Shown here piece by piece: positions 12,655-24,281 of a stretch of 64,000 nt of DNA. The notes below the pieces were generated by a model that was not told the DNA's origin, ran no database searches, and saw only the letters and a program-made list of their open reading frames with translations. The stretch comes from Notamacropus eugenii (taxonomy: Eukaryota; Chordata; Mammalia; Diprotodontia; Macropodidae), in contig NC_092874.1 of the NCBI RefSeq assembly GCF_028372415.1, positions 240,042,069 to 240,106,068 on the forward strand. Direction: 5' to 3'. The position numbers were made by a program, and so were the translations under genes. How positions within the stretch are numbered: position 1 is the first letter of the stretch; each line of letters starts with the position of its first letter.

Positions 12655-12707
12655 CATGTGCATGTGTGTGTGTGTGTGTGTATGTGTGTGTGTGTGTGTG
12701 TGTGTAC
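12655..12707 (+). repeat. (TG)n microsatellite within HAL1 3' UTR
   Basis: Imperfect TG repeat, at the same place as the CA repeat of the young HAL1 when read on the element's strand. Confidence 0.85.
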
Positions 12708-12889
12708 AATCTCTCCATCTACCCAAATACTGAGAAAAGATTCAAGAGTTATAAATATTTTCTTTCCATGTACTAATGTAAACAGTTCAGCTTTAGAGAG
12801 TTTTTTATGATTTTTCTTTCCTGTTTACCTTTTCATGCTTCTCTTGATTCTTGTCTTGGGAAGTCAACTTTTCTATACAGATCTGATCT

Positions 12890-13770
12890 TTCCCTCAATA
12901 TGAATGATTGAAAGTCCTCTATATCATTGAATGACCATTTATTTCCTTGAAGTATTATACTCAGATTTGCTGGGTAGGTGATTCTTGGTTTCAATCCCAG
13001 TTCCTTTGATCTCTGAAATATCTCATTCCAAGGCCTTCAATACCTTAATGTTGAAGCTGCCAGATCCTGTGTTATTCTGTTTGTATTTCCACAATACTCA
13101 AATCTAACTGCTTGCAGTATTTTCTCCTTGATCTGGGAACTCTGAAATTTGGCCACAATATTCCTAGGAGTTTCTCTGTTTGAGTCTCTTTCAGGAGGTA
13201 ATCGGTGGATTCTTTCAATATTTATTTTGCGCTCTGGTTCTAGAACATCAGGGCAGTTTTCCTTGACAATTTCATGGAAGATAATGTCTAGGCTCTTTTT
13301 TTGATCATGGCTTTCAGGTAGTCCCATAATTTTTAAATTGTTTCTCCTGGATCTATTTTCCAGGTCAGTTGTTTTTCCAATGAGATGTTTCACATTATCT
13401 TCTATTTTACAAATTTTTGGTTTTGTTTACTAACTGCTTGGTTTAACTCATAGTCATTCATTTCCCTGAACTCAATTCTCTCTTTCAATGAATTGTTTTG
13501 TTCAGTGAGCTTTTGAACCTTCTCCTCCATTTTGCTAATTCTGCTTTTTAAAGCCTCCTTCTCTTCATTGGCTTTTTGGACCTCTTTTTCTAATTGAGTT
13601 AGCCTCTTTTGAAAGCTGTTATTTTCCTCAGCATATTTTTGCTTCTCCTTTAGTAAGCTGCTAACTTGTTTTTTAAGGTCTTCTATTGCCTGAGCCCAGT
13701 TTAAGTTCCCTTTGGAGGCCCTAGAGGCAGAAGCCTTGACTTCCTCTAACAGTATGCCTTATTCTTCCTC
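12890..13770 (-). pseudogene. Decayed HAL1 ORF1
   Basis: The longest open stretch (13,037-13,393) reads LIGKTTDLENRSRRNNLKIM, then GLPESHDQKKSLDIIFHEIV and ETPRNIVAKFQSSQIKEKIL, clearly the RRM of HAL1/L1 ORF1p. Upstream toward 13,770 the coiled-coil region is recognisable but the frame is interrupted. Downstream the C-terminal domain is shifted out of frame after about 13,037. Confidence 0.85.
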
Positions 13771-15951
13771 ATCCAAAAGGATGGGGGGAAGACACCTGTT
13801 CCCCAAGAAAGTAACCTTCTATGGTCTTATTTTTTTCCCCTTTTGGGGCATTTTCCCAGCAAGTTACTTGACTTCTGAGTTTCCTCTCCACAACCACCTG
13901 GTCTCCAGTTTCCCCAAGCCAGCACTGGGGGCTGAGATTCAGATGAGCTGCTCCAAAGCCTCAGGGGCTTTAGGCAGGGGCAGGGCTGCTATTCAGTGTG
14001 AGATTAAGATCAGCTGCTTAGATGGGGGCAAGGCCACCACACAGGGCTAAGTTCCTTCAGGGGGTTTACGATGAGACCTTCAACAATGGATGCAGGCTAC
14101 TGTCTGCTTTGGGAAGCCCCTGTCTGCTACTGCCTCTACTGCTGCTGCCTGAGGAGGCCTGAGTTATAGGGACACCCCTGCTCCCTTCTCAGCCAGCTGA
14201 AAAGACCCTCTCACTGACCTTTGGTGCCTGTGGGTTGAGGGATCTGTGCTGCCACTGGAGATTCTGTCCATGAAGCCTGCTTGCATCTGCTCCTCCTGGT
14301 GCCACATGAGCAAGGCTGGGCTGGGCTTTGTTCCACCTATGGTGCAAGAGACCTTTCCCATCACTCTTTCAGGTCACTCTGGGATAGAAATCTCCTCCAT
14401 TCAGTTGTTCTGTGGCTTCTGCTGCTCTATTTCTTCTTGAGAGTTCTTCTTTATAGGTATTTTATGGGCTATAGGTTAAGAGCTAGCATATGTGCATCTT
14501 TCTACTCCACTATCTTGGCTCCTTCAAGTGTTTTTAAAAGAAATGTGTGTTGAACTTTATCAAAAGCATGCCAGATCAAAATGGATATGTGACCTAGATA
14601 TAAAGAGAGATATCACAAGAAATTTTGAAGACCATGGAACATATTTTATGGATAGGTGAACAATTTATGAATAAAAGATAGAGAGCAGACTAAGGTATAA
14701 GATGGATAATTTCAATTGCATTAAATTTAAATGTTTTTGTACAAATAAAACAAATGTAGCTAAGATCAGAAGGGAAGGAGAAAACTGGGGAAAAATTTTT
14801 ATAGACGGTTTCTCAGATAAAGTTCTCATATCTCAAATATATAAACCACTTTGTTAAATACATAAGAATATGAGTCATTCCCTAGTTGATAAATGGTGAA
14901 GAGATATGAATAGGCAGTTTTGAGATGAAGAAATCAAAACAATTTACAGTCATATGAAAAAGTGCTATAATCATTATTGATTAGAGAAATGCAAATTTAA
15001 ACTCCCTTGAGATATCATTTTAGACTTGTTAGATTGGCTAAAATAATCAAAGGTGAAAGCAGCAAATGTGGAGGGAATGTGGAAAAATTAGGACATTAAT
15101 TCATTGTGGATGGAATTATGAACTGGTACAGCCATTTTAGAGAACAATCTGGAATTATGACCAAGGAGTTATTAAATTGCTTATACCTTTGACCCAGCAA
15201 TACACTACTAGGTCTGTTTCTCAAGATGATCAAGGAAAAAGAACATATGTTCTAATATATTTATAGCAACTCTCTTTGTGGTGGCAAAGAACTGGAAATT
15301 GCACAGATTCTGGTCGATTGTGGAATAGCTGAACAAGTTGCAGTATATAATTGTTATGGAATACTAAGTGGGCCATAAGAAATGACTCATTGATTTGAGA
15401 AAAATATGGATAAACTTGCAGAAAATAATGATTAGTGAAACGAACAGAAACAAGATAACGTAACAACAATATTGTCTCATGAACAACTTTGAGCAATCAA
15501 GTCATTTTGACTATTATAAATACCCAAATTAAGTACAAAGGGCATATGATGGAAGATGCTATCTGCATCCACTGATTAAATAGAAATATATATAGAATGA
15601 TTTTACATATATACACATATATGTGTATACACACATCTACGTATACACACACATACATATACTCATGTTTGTGTCAATGGCAGCCATCTCTAGAGTGGGG
15701 AGAGGAAGAAAAAGAGGGAAAAAAGAAATTTGCGTGGTACCTTTATTATATATTTAAAAGAAACAGCAAATTGTGCATAATAGATTTACAGTTTTATGTA
15801 CAATCATCTTTTTTATTATACTGTTATAGAAATGCTTGTTTTATTCTATAAATGAAAAATAAACAAAATTTTAAAAATATGATGCATGCAAGAAAATATA
15901 TAAAGAACAGTATAAAGTGATACAGATTAAAATTGACAGGACCTGAATATA

Positions 15952-16031
15952 ATATATATGTACATACATACATACATACATATATACATACATACATACA
16001 TACTATCTGTCTGTCTGTATCTATCTATCTG

Positions 16032-16077
<46 letters not shown>

Positions 16078-16110
16078 CATCTATCTATTTGTCTATCATT
16101 TATCTACATC
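15952..16110 (+). repeat. Compound tetranucleotide repeat (TACA)n (CTGT)n (CTAT)n
   Basis: TACA units (15,958-16,004), CTGT (16,007-16,018), then a pure CTAT array (about 16,031-16,075) and imperfect units. It follows the scrap of old L1. 16,110-16,340 is unassigned. Confidence 0.92.
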
Positions 16111-16344
16111 TTGGGAAAAAAAGAAGAAAAGTCGGAAAACAGGGACAAAAGTGGCATAACGTGGGGGCAGATCTGGTTAAGGACATAGAATGAAAACATT
16201 CTGTTTTTTGCTGTTTATTAACTCATTTGATTTCGCCTCACTGAAAACTGAGGGGTAACATTTTGTGCCTTTATTTGTATGCTTATTTGATTGTCTTTAA
16301 TGACTAGTGTTCAATTTCTAATGAAGCATGTAACAGCTCACATT

Positions 16345-17590
16345 TACACAGAAGTGCTGCATAGGAGATGGGAACAGCATTGAAGAAAACAAGGATGGGA
16401 AAAGCAGCTGAATTAGACCTAATTTACATGGAGGAAATCTAAGCTGAGACAACATAACTCAGAGGAGCTGAGGGAATCAATCCTCAAGCCATCTTAAGTT
16501 AGTAAGTCAATACATTTTGTTAAGTGCCTGTTATGTGCCATTCATGCTAAACTCTTAACATTCACTGAATTATGGAGAAAGCAAGGGAATGCTAGAAAAA
16601 CCTCTACTTCTGCTTCATTGACTACATTAAAGTCTTTGACTGGGAGGATCACAACAAAATGCGTCAAATCCTCAAAGAGATGGGAGTACCACATCATCTT
16701 GTTTGTCTCCTGAGGAACTTATATGTAAGCCAAGAAGCAATAGTTAGACCCAAACATGGAATAACGGATTGATTTAAGATTGGAAAAGAAATATGACAAA
16801 GTTGTATAATCACCTTATTTATTTAACTTATGTTACATAATAAGAGTACATAATGCTAAATATCAGGCTGGATGAATAAAAAACTGGAATTAAAATTACC
16901 AGAAGAAATATCAGCAATCTGGCTTGAAGTTTGACATCAAAAAACCCAAGATTTTGGCGAATGGTCCCATGACTTCCTAGCAAATGGAGGGATGAGAAAT
17001 GAAAGTTGTGTCACTGTAGACAGTAATTGTGGTCATGAGATTAAACGACACTTCATCCTTGAAAGGAAAACTATGGCAAATCTGAACAGCAAACTAAAAA
17101 GCAGAGACATCACCTAGTCAACAAAGGTTTGTATAGTCATAGCTATGGTTTTTCCAGTAGCAATGTATGGCTATGAGGGTTGAGTTATAAAGAAAGTTGA
17201 GAACTGCAGAATTGATGCTTTTGAATTGTGGCATGCTGGAGAAGACTTTTGAGAATCATTGTACAGCAAGGAGATCAAATCAATCAATTCTGAAGAAATC
17301 AATTCAGGCAATTCACTGGAGGGTCAAATACTGAAATTAAAACTTAAATACTTTCACCACATAACGAGAAGACAGGGCTCATTGGAAAAGACTCTAATGT
17401 TGGGAAACACTGAAGGCAAAAGGAAAAAGGGATGGCAGAGGATGAGATGGATGGATAGTGTTATGGAAGAAATAGACTTAGATTTGGACAGGAGATAGAT
17501 TTGGGGGATAGTGGAAGAGAGAAGAGCCTACTATGCTATGGCTTATGGAATCACAAAGAGTCAGACATGTTTGAACAACTGAACAACAAC
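16345..17590 (+). mobile_element. BovB-type RTE LINE, 3' half
   Basis: Degenerate but ordered BovB reverse transcriptase sequence: CCTCAAAGAGATGGGAGTAC (LKEMGVP), GGAACTTATATGTAAGCC, GACCCAAACATGGAATAACG, and at 17,259-17,498 an open stretch with LKLKYFHHITRRQG, SLEKTLMLGNTEGKRKKG and QRMRWMD, the BovB C-terminal motifs. It ends CACAAAGAGTCAGACATG...CTGAACAAC, the BovB 3' end. A SINE/L2-like scrap (16,495-16,560) interrupts it. BovB is known for patchy distribution and horizontal transfer among ruminants, squamates and marsupials. Confidence 0.85.
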
Positions 17591-17591
17591 A

Positions 17592-17790
17592 AAATTATGT
17601 ATCAGATCATGTGCTAAGTTACAAGGAAACCAAAAAAAAAGCAAAAGACAGTCCTTGCCCTCAAGGAGTTTACAATTTAATGAAGGAGAAAATAAATAAA
17701 TATATGATGAAGGGCTTAAAATGCCAGAGGGATGATTTTGTATTTGATCCTTAAGGTGATAGGGAGCCACTGGAGTGTATTGAGGAGGGG
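17592..17790 (+). mobile_element. Ancient interspersed repeat fragment
   Basis: CAAAAGACAGTCCTTGCCCT then CAAGGAGTTTACAATTTAAT is a block recurring at 24,755-25,120 and 39,232-39,345. The family name is uncertain. Confidence 0.5.
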
Positions 17791-17964
17791 AGTGATTTCA
17801 TAAGGAAGAGAAGACACCAAAGATAAAGAGGAGGGGGAATTTCTCCTCTTTTTCTAAAAATTTATGGAATAAATAAGCATTTCCATAACATAGTAAAATA
17901 AAAATATGATTTTGCATGAAACTGAAAATCTATTGTTTAAATTTGCTGTTCCTTTTAAATATAT

Positions 17965-18470
17965 TACAAAGTTATCATGCAAATTTCTTTTTTTCTTCCT
18001 TCCCCCTCCCCACCCCAGAGATGGCTACAATTAGACACAATTATTCTATACCTATTTCTATTTATCAGTTTTTTCTCTGGATGCAGATAGCATCTTTCTT
18101 CATAAGTCCTTTACAATTAATTTGGGTATTTATAATAATTGGAGTGACTTGTTCACTCAAAGTCATTCTTAAAACAATATTACTGTTACTGTTCTGCTCA
18201 TTTCACTCTCCATTATTGCGTGCAAGTCTTTCCATGTTTTTCTAAGTTCATTGAGCGCATCATTTCTTATACCACAGTAGTATTCCGTCACAATCATATG
18301 CCACAACTTGTCCAACCATTCCCCAATTGATGGACATCCCTGTAATTTCCAGTTCTTTGCCATCACAAAAAGAGCTGCTATAAACATTTTAGAAGTCATA
18401 GATTCTCTTCCTTTTTCTCTAATCATCTTTGGAAAATAGTTGCCAACCCTCATGATCTCCTTTCTCACCT
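17965..18470 (-). mobile_element. 5'-truncated L1 3' end
   Basis: T-rich start, CTCCCCACCCCAGAGATGGC, CCCCAATTGATGGACATCCC and ATCACAAAAAGAGCTGCTAT are the reversed L1 3' UTR and ORF2 end. Only about 500 bp is present. Confidence 0.8.
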
Positions 18471-18499
18471 ATACAAAAATTGTATGCGAATATGCTACT

Positions 18500-19320
18500 C
18501 ATGCACTAAAGGCATCCCCATTCAAAGAGCATAGCCAGGTCTTCACAAGTGATATTCAATAGACCACATCTTTGCCACCACACAATTTACTGAAAGGTGT
18601 ACAGAATACAAGATCCTACTGTATTTATTTTTTTGTTGACTATAAAAAATTTGATGTTATTGAACAAAATACCATACTTAAGAGTCTGCATGTGCCAGAG
18701 TTGTATAAGATTCCTTGAAGATATAATGACAGAGATAACTATGTTCAATGATCTTCCAAGATATTAAACAAACCAAAACTGAGAAGAGGAGATGGAGGGA
18801 ATGCATCAGAGAGAACAGGTTAAAGAGGGATTCCCTGTAGATGGTGAGATCCTTCACAAGCCCTTTGTGGATATCCTTGTTCTAATTAAACTAAGCTATG
18901 AAACTTGGAAGAGCCTTCAAAACGAGATCCTTATTTATTCTAAGAACTTGACCTAACTATCCACTTAGCAAAAACCCAGTTTACAAGGAATGTTTGTCAT
19001 CTTTGTGTTTTAATGGACAAGTTACAGAGTTCATCCATCAGGATATATTATCGTGGACATGCACTGAAAATAGACAGTGAATTAGGCTAAGAATTGATCA
19101 GGAGAAAGAGTGGACCAGATGGCCTTTTGGAAATTGCCAAGCTTTTAAAATGACCTTAAATTTCTCTCTGACGCTGAGGCCCACTAAAACAAAACAAACT
19201 ACTTTTCCCCAGTATGGTGGCCTGGCTGAGAATCATGAAATCCTACAGTCTCTGAAGAACTGATGACTATGCAAAGGATGATGGAGAGGCACAGAGTGGA
19301 TGTGACTAGGCTGTAAAACA
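18500..19320 (+). mobile_element. Degraded RTE-like LINE
   Basis: Recognisable by short protein echoes: FVDYKKFDVIEQNTILKSL near 18,630 (the reverse transcriptase FxDYxKAFD motif), KSGPDGLLEIAKLL near 19,100, and the region ending GATGATGGAGAGGCACAG near 19,280 (xMMERH, the RAMERRM motif of RTE relatives). Frames are broken throughout. A second copy of the 3' portion lies at 48,560-48,940. Confidence 0.5.
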
Positions 19321-19412
19321 TTACAAATAAGGAATTACTAATTTATACCTTGGGAAATTGGCAATTGCTAAAAGCAGAGCTTGATTTATTTTTCTATTGA
19401 TTCTTTAGACCA

Positions 19413-19511
19413 GGGATGGGGAGCCTGTGGTCTTGAGGCCACATGTAACCCTCTAGGTCCTCAAGTGCAGCCCTTGATTGAATCAGGCCACAGGTTCCCC
19501 ACTCCTGGTCT
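19413..19511. mobile_element. Short hAT-type MITE
   Basis: Terminal inverted repeats CAGGGATGGGGAGCCTGTGG and CCACAGGTTCCCCACTCCTG. Eight-base flanks CTTTAGAC/GTCTAGAC match at 6 of 8, as expected for hAT insertion. Related pieces occur at 33,872-33,950, 45,715-45,850 and 63,405-63,600. Confidence 0.7.
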
Positions 19512-19682
19512 AGACTTAAGAAAATGATAGTAATACAGATTAAATATAAAAATGTGTTTTACATGCTTTTATTTTTGGAAAGCTGTTAGTAATTTGGAAA
19601 CTGTTTAAGATTTTCTAATACACCCTGGATTACATTATTGTGGGACTATCCGTGTCAGTGAGATCACAGATTCACTGGAGTA

Positions 19683-19684
<2 letters not shown>

Positions 19685-19778
<94 letters not shown>

Positions 19779-19780
19779 CA
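19685..19780 (+). repeat. (TC)n(AC)n microsatellite
   Basis: About 35 CT units followed directly by about 11 CA units. From 19,780 to 20,755 I see no element or gene; a 138-codon minus-strand frame (19,850-20,266) has no family features. Confidence 0.95.
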
Positions 19781-21129
19781 CACACATTTTTCTAATAAAG
19801 ATATTTCTTTCTACTTGAGATCACTGTCATGAAAAAGAGACACTAGAGCTTAGAAATTGGTCACACGATATATTTTGTGGATATTCCTTTGTCTGTCTTT
19901 GCAGCGTAATGCAGGAATAGCCCAATAAAGAGTCAGTCCAGTATGCACAGGGGATCCAAGTGGATATGTAGGGAGCCTGGTTCTGAAAGTCTGTGATGAT
20001 GTAGACTTCAGAGCATGTACAAGTATTTGGTGATTATTTCCTGTCCACCTTCTCAGTGCTGAAGAAAAGGACTTTTGTTTGGTTGTTGAGGCAGAAACAA
20101 GAGGATTCAAAATGCCCCAGTGGAAAAATTCTCTTTCTTTTCTTCTTGCTGGCTGTGAAGTAATAATGATGACTTTGAGAGCTCTGGAAGATTGGTGGGG
20201 GGTAGGGAGGAGGTATCTCCTTTCCCATATTGGGCTGGCCCCCGAGCACATGACCTTCTGGGCCAACCTGTATCTAGGATTAGGCTGCCTCCTTTTTGTA
20301 TCTCCAGGGTCTTGTAACTTCTCTTAAGATTACAAGAGGAGTCAATGCAGCTCCATCCTATGGGAGTCATCCTGTATCCTGTGGGAATCAGACCAAAAGT
20401 GAATTGACCCAGATGCTAAGAAACTGTGTCCCACTAGCAAGAGAATGAAAACATTCATCAGCAGTTCCACATTTGGAAGTGAACTTGATGAGACAGCCAC
20501 CATTTTAATCTTGAGTTCACTTTCCCCAGGAGCTGAGTTGGGAGAGGGGAGACTGTATTCCTCCCCAGTTCAGAGTGGATGTGTTTGTAATTCAATTCTT
20601 ACTGTATCTTCTCAGTAAATATTCCCTTGAAAAAGCTAATCAATTAGATGATATTTGGGCACTAATCACTAGCAATGATATTATTGGAATTACCATTAGA
20701 AGAATCTTCCACAAACTCTTGCAGTTACTTCTAGAACCTTGAGAGGGGACACATAGCTAGTTACCTACCTTGTGAGGAGCTGATTGATAGTGTGAGGGGG
20801 GAGTTTGGATAAGGACCCCCAGGATCTATGTACAGGAAGCTGTAGATTCTGGGAAAACAGAGTTGAGCAAAGGAGTTTTTTGGCCATTTGTTCAGTACTT
20901 GATATATTGGAATATTTCTTATATGTATGAGGTGGGTTAAAGAAGACATATGAGAGGCAGTCAGGAAAACAATGTGTAGCATGCTGTAAGAGTTCATTCT
21001 CCTATTCCATATTCTCACTGGGGGTCACATCTCTAGAAGGCAGCTGACTACTGCATAACATACATAGTCTGGCAGCAAGCATTCTGCTTTCATCTGATTT
21101 TTCCTGTGTGGATAATGAAGCCAAACTCT

Positions 21130-21430
21130 CTAGTGGCTAAGGATCTCACTTAAGTCATTCTGCAATGTTTTAGCACTTAATACAATCAGTCTAATATCAT
21201 CTACAAACAGGAGCATCTTGAGAACCTTGTTATCTACAGGGAATCCCTTCTTGGATTTTATTATGTGTTGAATCTTCTCCATGACAGTGGCAAACACCTT
21301 TGGTAGCAGATGTTTCTCTATTTTATGCCTATTAATGATCAGGGTCAAAAATGTGCCTCCTATATCAATATTATGCAAGATTAACATTAACAATAACAAC
21401 AACAGAGGTGAACTTTTCAGACCTGTCAAG
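21130..21430 (-). mobile_element. RTE-like LINE reverse transcriptase fragment
   Basis: The minus frame reads KVFATVMEKIQHI...KGFPV then VLKMLLFVDDIRLIVLSAK, the xxDD catalytic block of non-LTR reverse transcriptase, with spacing like RTE relatives. The flanks (20,755-21,128 and 21,430-21,800) are unassigned. Confidence 0.55.
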
Positions 21431-21799
21431 TAACCCTGTCAAAATGGAAAATGTGATTGAGCTTCTCTTATGGACCCATGTTAACTCTTAGTCTTATTGG
21501 TGACTTCAGTGACCAAAACTTCCTTTTTAGTGTTCATAAATCATTCACTGAATATAATCTTATCAGTAAAGTCAAGTTTGTTGGTCAATGCCTTCTCTCC
21601 ACATTTTGTAAGTTATTAAAACTTTTGCTGTTCTTTATTCCTTTGGAATCACTCTCATTTTCTGTAACTTTCTAAATGTCACAAGGATATTAATAAAATC
21701 TTTCAGTATTCTAGGATATAGTTTACTCAGGTCACATAATTTGAACTCAGTGTAGGTAGCTAGATACTCTCTCACAATCTCCTTTATCTTGGCTTTCAA

Positions 21800-22325
21800 T
21801 TGTCTGTTAAGTGTTCAAGGAGGACTAATACCTCTGGTATGAGGGTTTGCGAAGCCCCTTTCAGGGTTGCTCACCCATGTTTAGTGTCTACCTGGCACCC
21901 AACTCCCACCCATGTTTCCAAGAAGCTGTAGCATGTACAAGGGCTACAGACCCTACTAAACAATCTCAGTAGATAGGCCATACCAGGTTGAGGATACCAG
22001 TGGGCCACAAACTCTTTGTTGAGTTTGTGAGGTTGTCTACTCTGAGCATGTAAAGACTTCTTCCAGTGAAATGGGCAGATGAGAACAATCTGAAGTCAGT
22101 GCATTGTAATACTTAGAACTTCATCAGGCACTGAGGACACCAAGGTCATACACTGCATCCTGGGGCATCATCACTTGTCCTGATTCTTGGCTTGCCACTG
22201 GATTCTGATGACTCTGGAAGATAGAGTGAGGCTGATGACTTTGCACAACTCTACCTCACTTAAATCAAGACATCACTCTGTGATATCATTGGCCCTCTTT
22301 GGAAATGAAAGACAAACAACAAATA
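21800..22325 (+). mobile_element. RTE-derived SINE or LINE 3' end
   Basis: GGCTTGCCACTGGATTCTGA, AGTGAGGCTGATGACTTTGC and TATCATTGGCCCTCTTTGGA, ending GAAAGACAAACAACAA, is a marsupial RTE-type 3' tail. Shorter copies are at 4,980-5,045 (reversed) and 38,189-38,284. Confidence 0.6.
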
Positions 22326-22449
22326 GAAGCAGAAAATAGTAGTTGAGTTGTTGTACATTCTCTGTTACCCCTGCTAATCCAAGCAACTATCCTAGCCTTT
22401 CTTGGCTCTTCCTCTTAACCCAACATAGCTAATGAATATCTTTATATTG

Positions 22450-23000
22450 TCCTTGCATTTATCACAAGTTCCCGATTATTCTGGGCTTTCATTTTCTTAA
22501 TATCTGCATTCCTTCTTAGTTACCTGCTCTTTCTTTTATCTCTTGTTCATGTCTTTTAAAAACAGTTATTTTTCTTGTTCTTTATGCAACCACTCTAATC
22601 TCTTTAGACGGATCCCATTTTCTTCCTCTGTGGAATGATATGTGTTTTTTCATCAGACTCTAACTCTCAGGAGAATCTTATCCCTCTCAAACTTGTGTTC
22701 TTTAGAGAAAATCAGGACATGGGATCTGCATAGCCTTTATCTGAACTCTTTGAAATATACTCTCCCAAAGTTTATGTAGGGTACAAATCAGACCATGCCC
22801 ATCTTTCATCTCTGCTCTTATCATAAAAGAGTTCTAAGATGGGAGTGGTCAGTTCCTCTCATTACTTCTACCATTTGACTAAAAAGACAATCAGGTCTTC
22901 CTTATTGGTCAGAATAAAGTCCAGAATAACATTTCCATTCAATGTTTCTTCCACTGAAGGTGAAATTATCATAATTTCTGATAATCTTTTAGAAAACAGC
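22450..23000 (-). mobile_element. L3/CR1-clade LINE endonuclease fragment
   Basis: The minus-strand translation near 22,930 gives GNVILDFILTNKEDLIV, the ILDLVLTNKE motif of CR1/L3 endonuclease domains. The remainder is broken. From 23,000 to 23,640 nothing is recognised. Confidence 0.55.
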
Positions 23001-23654
23001 TAAAAACACAAGTCCATGTCCAAACTAATGTGTGCTACACATATTTGACAAGTATTTTTCTTAAGTTTTCTTCTTGATTCCTCTAAAAAAGTCAACATGT
23101 ATTTCCTTCTAATGAGATAGTATGAGAACTATTTAAAATTGGATGAAAGGATGCATGTGAGATATCTTATTGGAAAGTTCACCCAAATATAAACAAAATT
23201 CCTATGAAGATATCTTTGGGGATTCACATTGCATGACACTCCAAAATGAATAACAAATAGTTCTTTATCTCTCATGGAGAAATTCCAGTAGAGTTCAGGA
23301 AGGACTAAGCATTATTAACTCCATTGTGCAGTACTTAGGGCACATGTCCAAAGGGTAGCATTATTTACTAATGTTCCAATCACATGTGATTTTCTTTTTA
23401 TTTGTCAATAATGTTAAGTGCCTGACAAATACTCATCAACTTGAATTCCCACATCAATTATAAGCATAGAAATGCTACCACATAAATTTGGAGGCAACAC
23501 TTCTAGCAAATATTTTTATGGTGTTTTAGAAACTTAAACGCTGATGGGCTCTTGAAACACACATTTCCCCCCAAATGGTTAAATATAATTATGTTGATAT
23601 TTACAAAAAGACAAAACCACTCTAGGGAAAACCTATTCATTTTCCTTTCTTTGG

Positions 23655-23830
23655 AAGGCATGGAGGGCAGATCATGCAGTGGAGAGAGTAAGGGTCTTAG
23701 AGTAAGGAGTCAAGAAGACCAGGGTTCAAATCCCACCTTGACCACTTACTAACAATGTAACCATGAAGAGGCTGTTTAATGTCCCTGAGCCTCAGGCAAC
23801 TTCCTAAGACTCTAAATTGTAGATCATTTG
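23655..23830 (+). mobile_element. tRNA-derived SINE (MIR-like)
   Basis: AGACCAGGGTTCAAATCCCA (B-box-like) and CAACTTCCTAAGACTCTAAA match the SINE bodies at 340-450 and 10,597-10,838. Confidence 0.6.
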
Positions 23831-24021
23831 CCATCAATACCAAGGGAGGATATTCCTATACTTGTGAAATCACAGATCTTTGATATATTAGAAGGCATTT
23901 ACCTATAGAACATCTTGCTTTTCTATCTTACCATCACCTTAATCTAAACAAATCCAAAGCTTCTAATAAAGTCCAGCTTATTGTGGTCTGGAAGTGGATC
24001 TAGATTGCCCAAGTCTATACA

Positions 24022-24281
24022 GCAGCCAGGTGGCACAGAGTGGATAGAATGTTGGGCCTGGAGTCAGGAAAACTCATCTTCCTGAGTTCAAAATTGACCT
24101 CAGACACTTACTAGCTGTGTGACATTGGGCAAATCACTTAACCCTATTTGCCTCAGTTTCTTCATCTGTAAAATGAGCTAGAAAAGGAAATGGCAAAGAA
24201 CTCCAGTATCTTTGCCAGGAAAACCCCAAATGGGGTCATGAAGAGTCAGATACAACTGAAATTACTGAACAACAACAAAAT
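24022..24281 (+). mobile_element. Full-length marsupial SINE1/MAR1
   Basis: Complete from GCAGCCAGGTGGCACAGAGT through TTCATCTGTAAAATGAGC to ACCCCAAATGGGGTCATGAA and an (AAC)n tail. The tRNA-derived head includes GAGTTCAAA as B-box remnant. Confidence 0.9.

Larger units (their letters stand above)
11886..14522 (-). mobile_element. Old full-length HAL1 copy
   Basis: Reversed relative to the young HAL1 and homologous along its 5' UTR start (GGAGCCAAGATAGTGGAGTA on the minus strand near 14,517), ORF1 and the start of the 3' UTR (CTGAACTGTTTACATT, ATGGAAAGAAAATATTTATA, then a CA repeat). TSDs of 13 bp with one mismatch flank it (TTCAACTGTTTTT at 11,873-11,885; TTCAAGTGTTTTT at 14,523-14,535). 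Its 3' end has an AT-rich (AAAT)n tail and shows no clear match to the young copy beyond about 12,490, so it may belong to another subfamily. It sits inside an L1. Confidence 0.8.
10888..15875 (+). mobile_element. L1 with 5' inversion (twin-primed), split by old HAL1
   Basis: Flanked by 11-bp TSDs AATATGATGCA (10,877-10,887 and 15,876-15,886). The 10,888-11,872 and 14,536-~14,568 parts are minus-strand ORF2; 11,651-11,842 reads VKQGCPVSPILFNI, a reverse transcriptase core motif. From ~14,569 to 15,875 the element reads in the plus direction as the ORF2 C-terminal region and 3' UTR, ending in an A-rich tail. The low end of the inverted part and the start of the plus part are adjacent positions in L1, which is the signature of twin priming. 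The old HAL1 (11,886-14,522) lies inside the inverted part. Confidence 0.75.

Noticed and set aside
19850-20370. 138-codon minus frame and overlapping frames at about 20 kb
   Set aside because: No domain, no splice-supported neighbour, overlapping frames on both strands; treated as chance.
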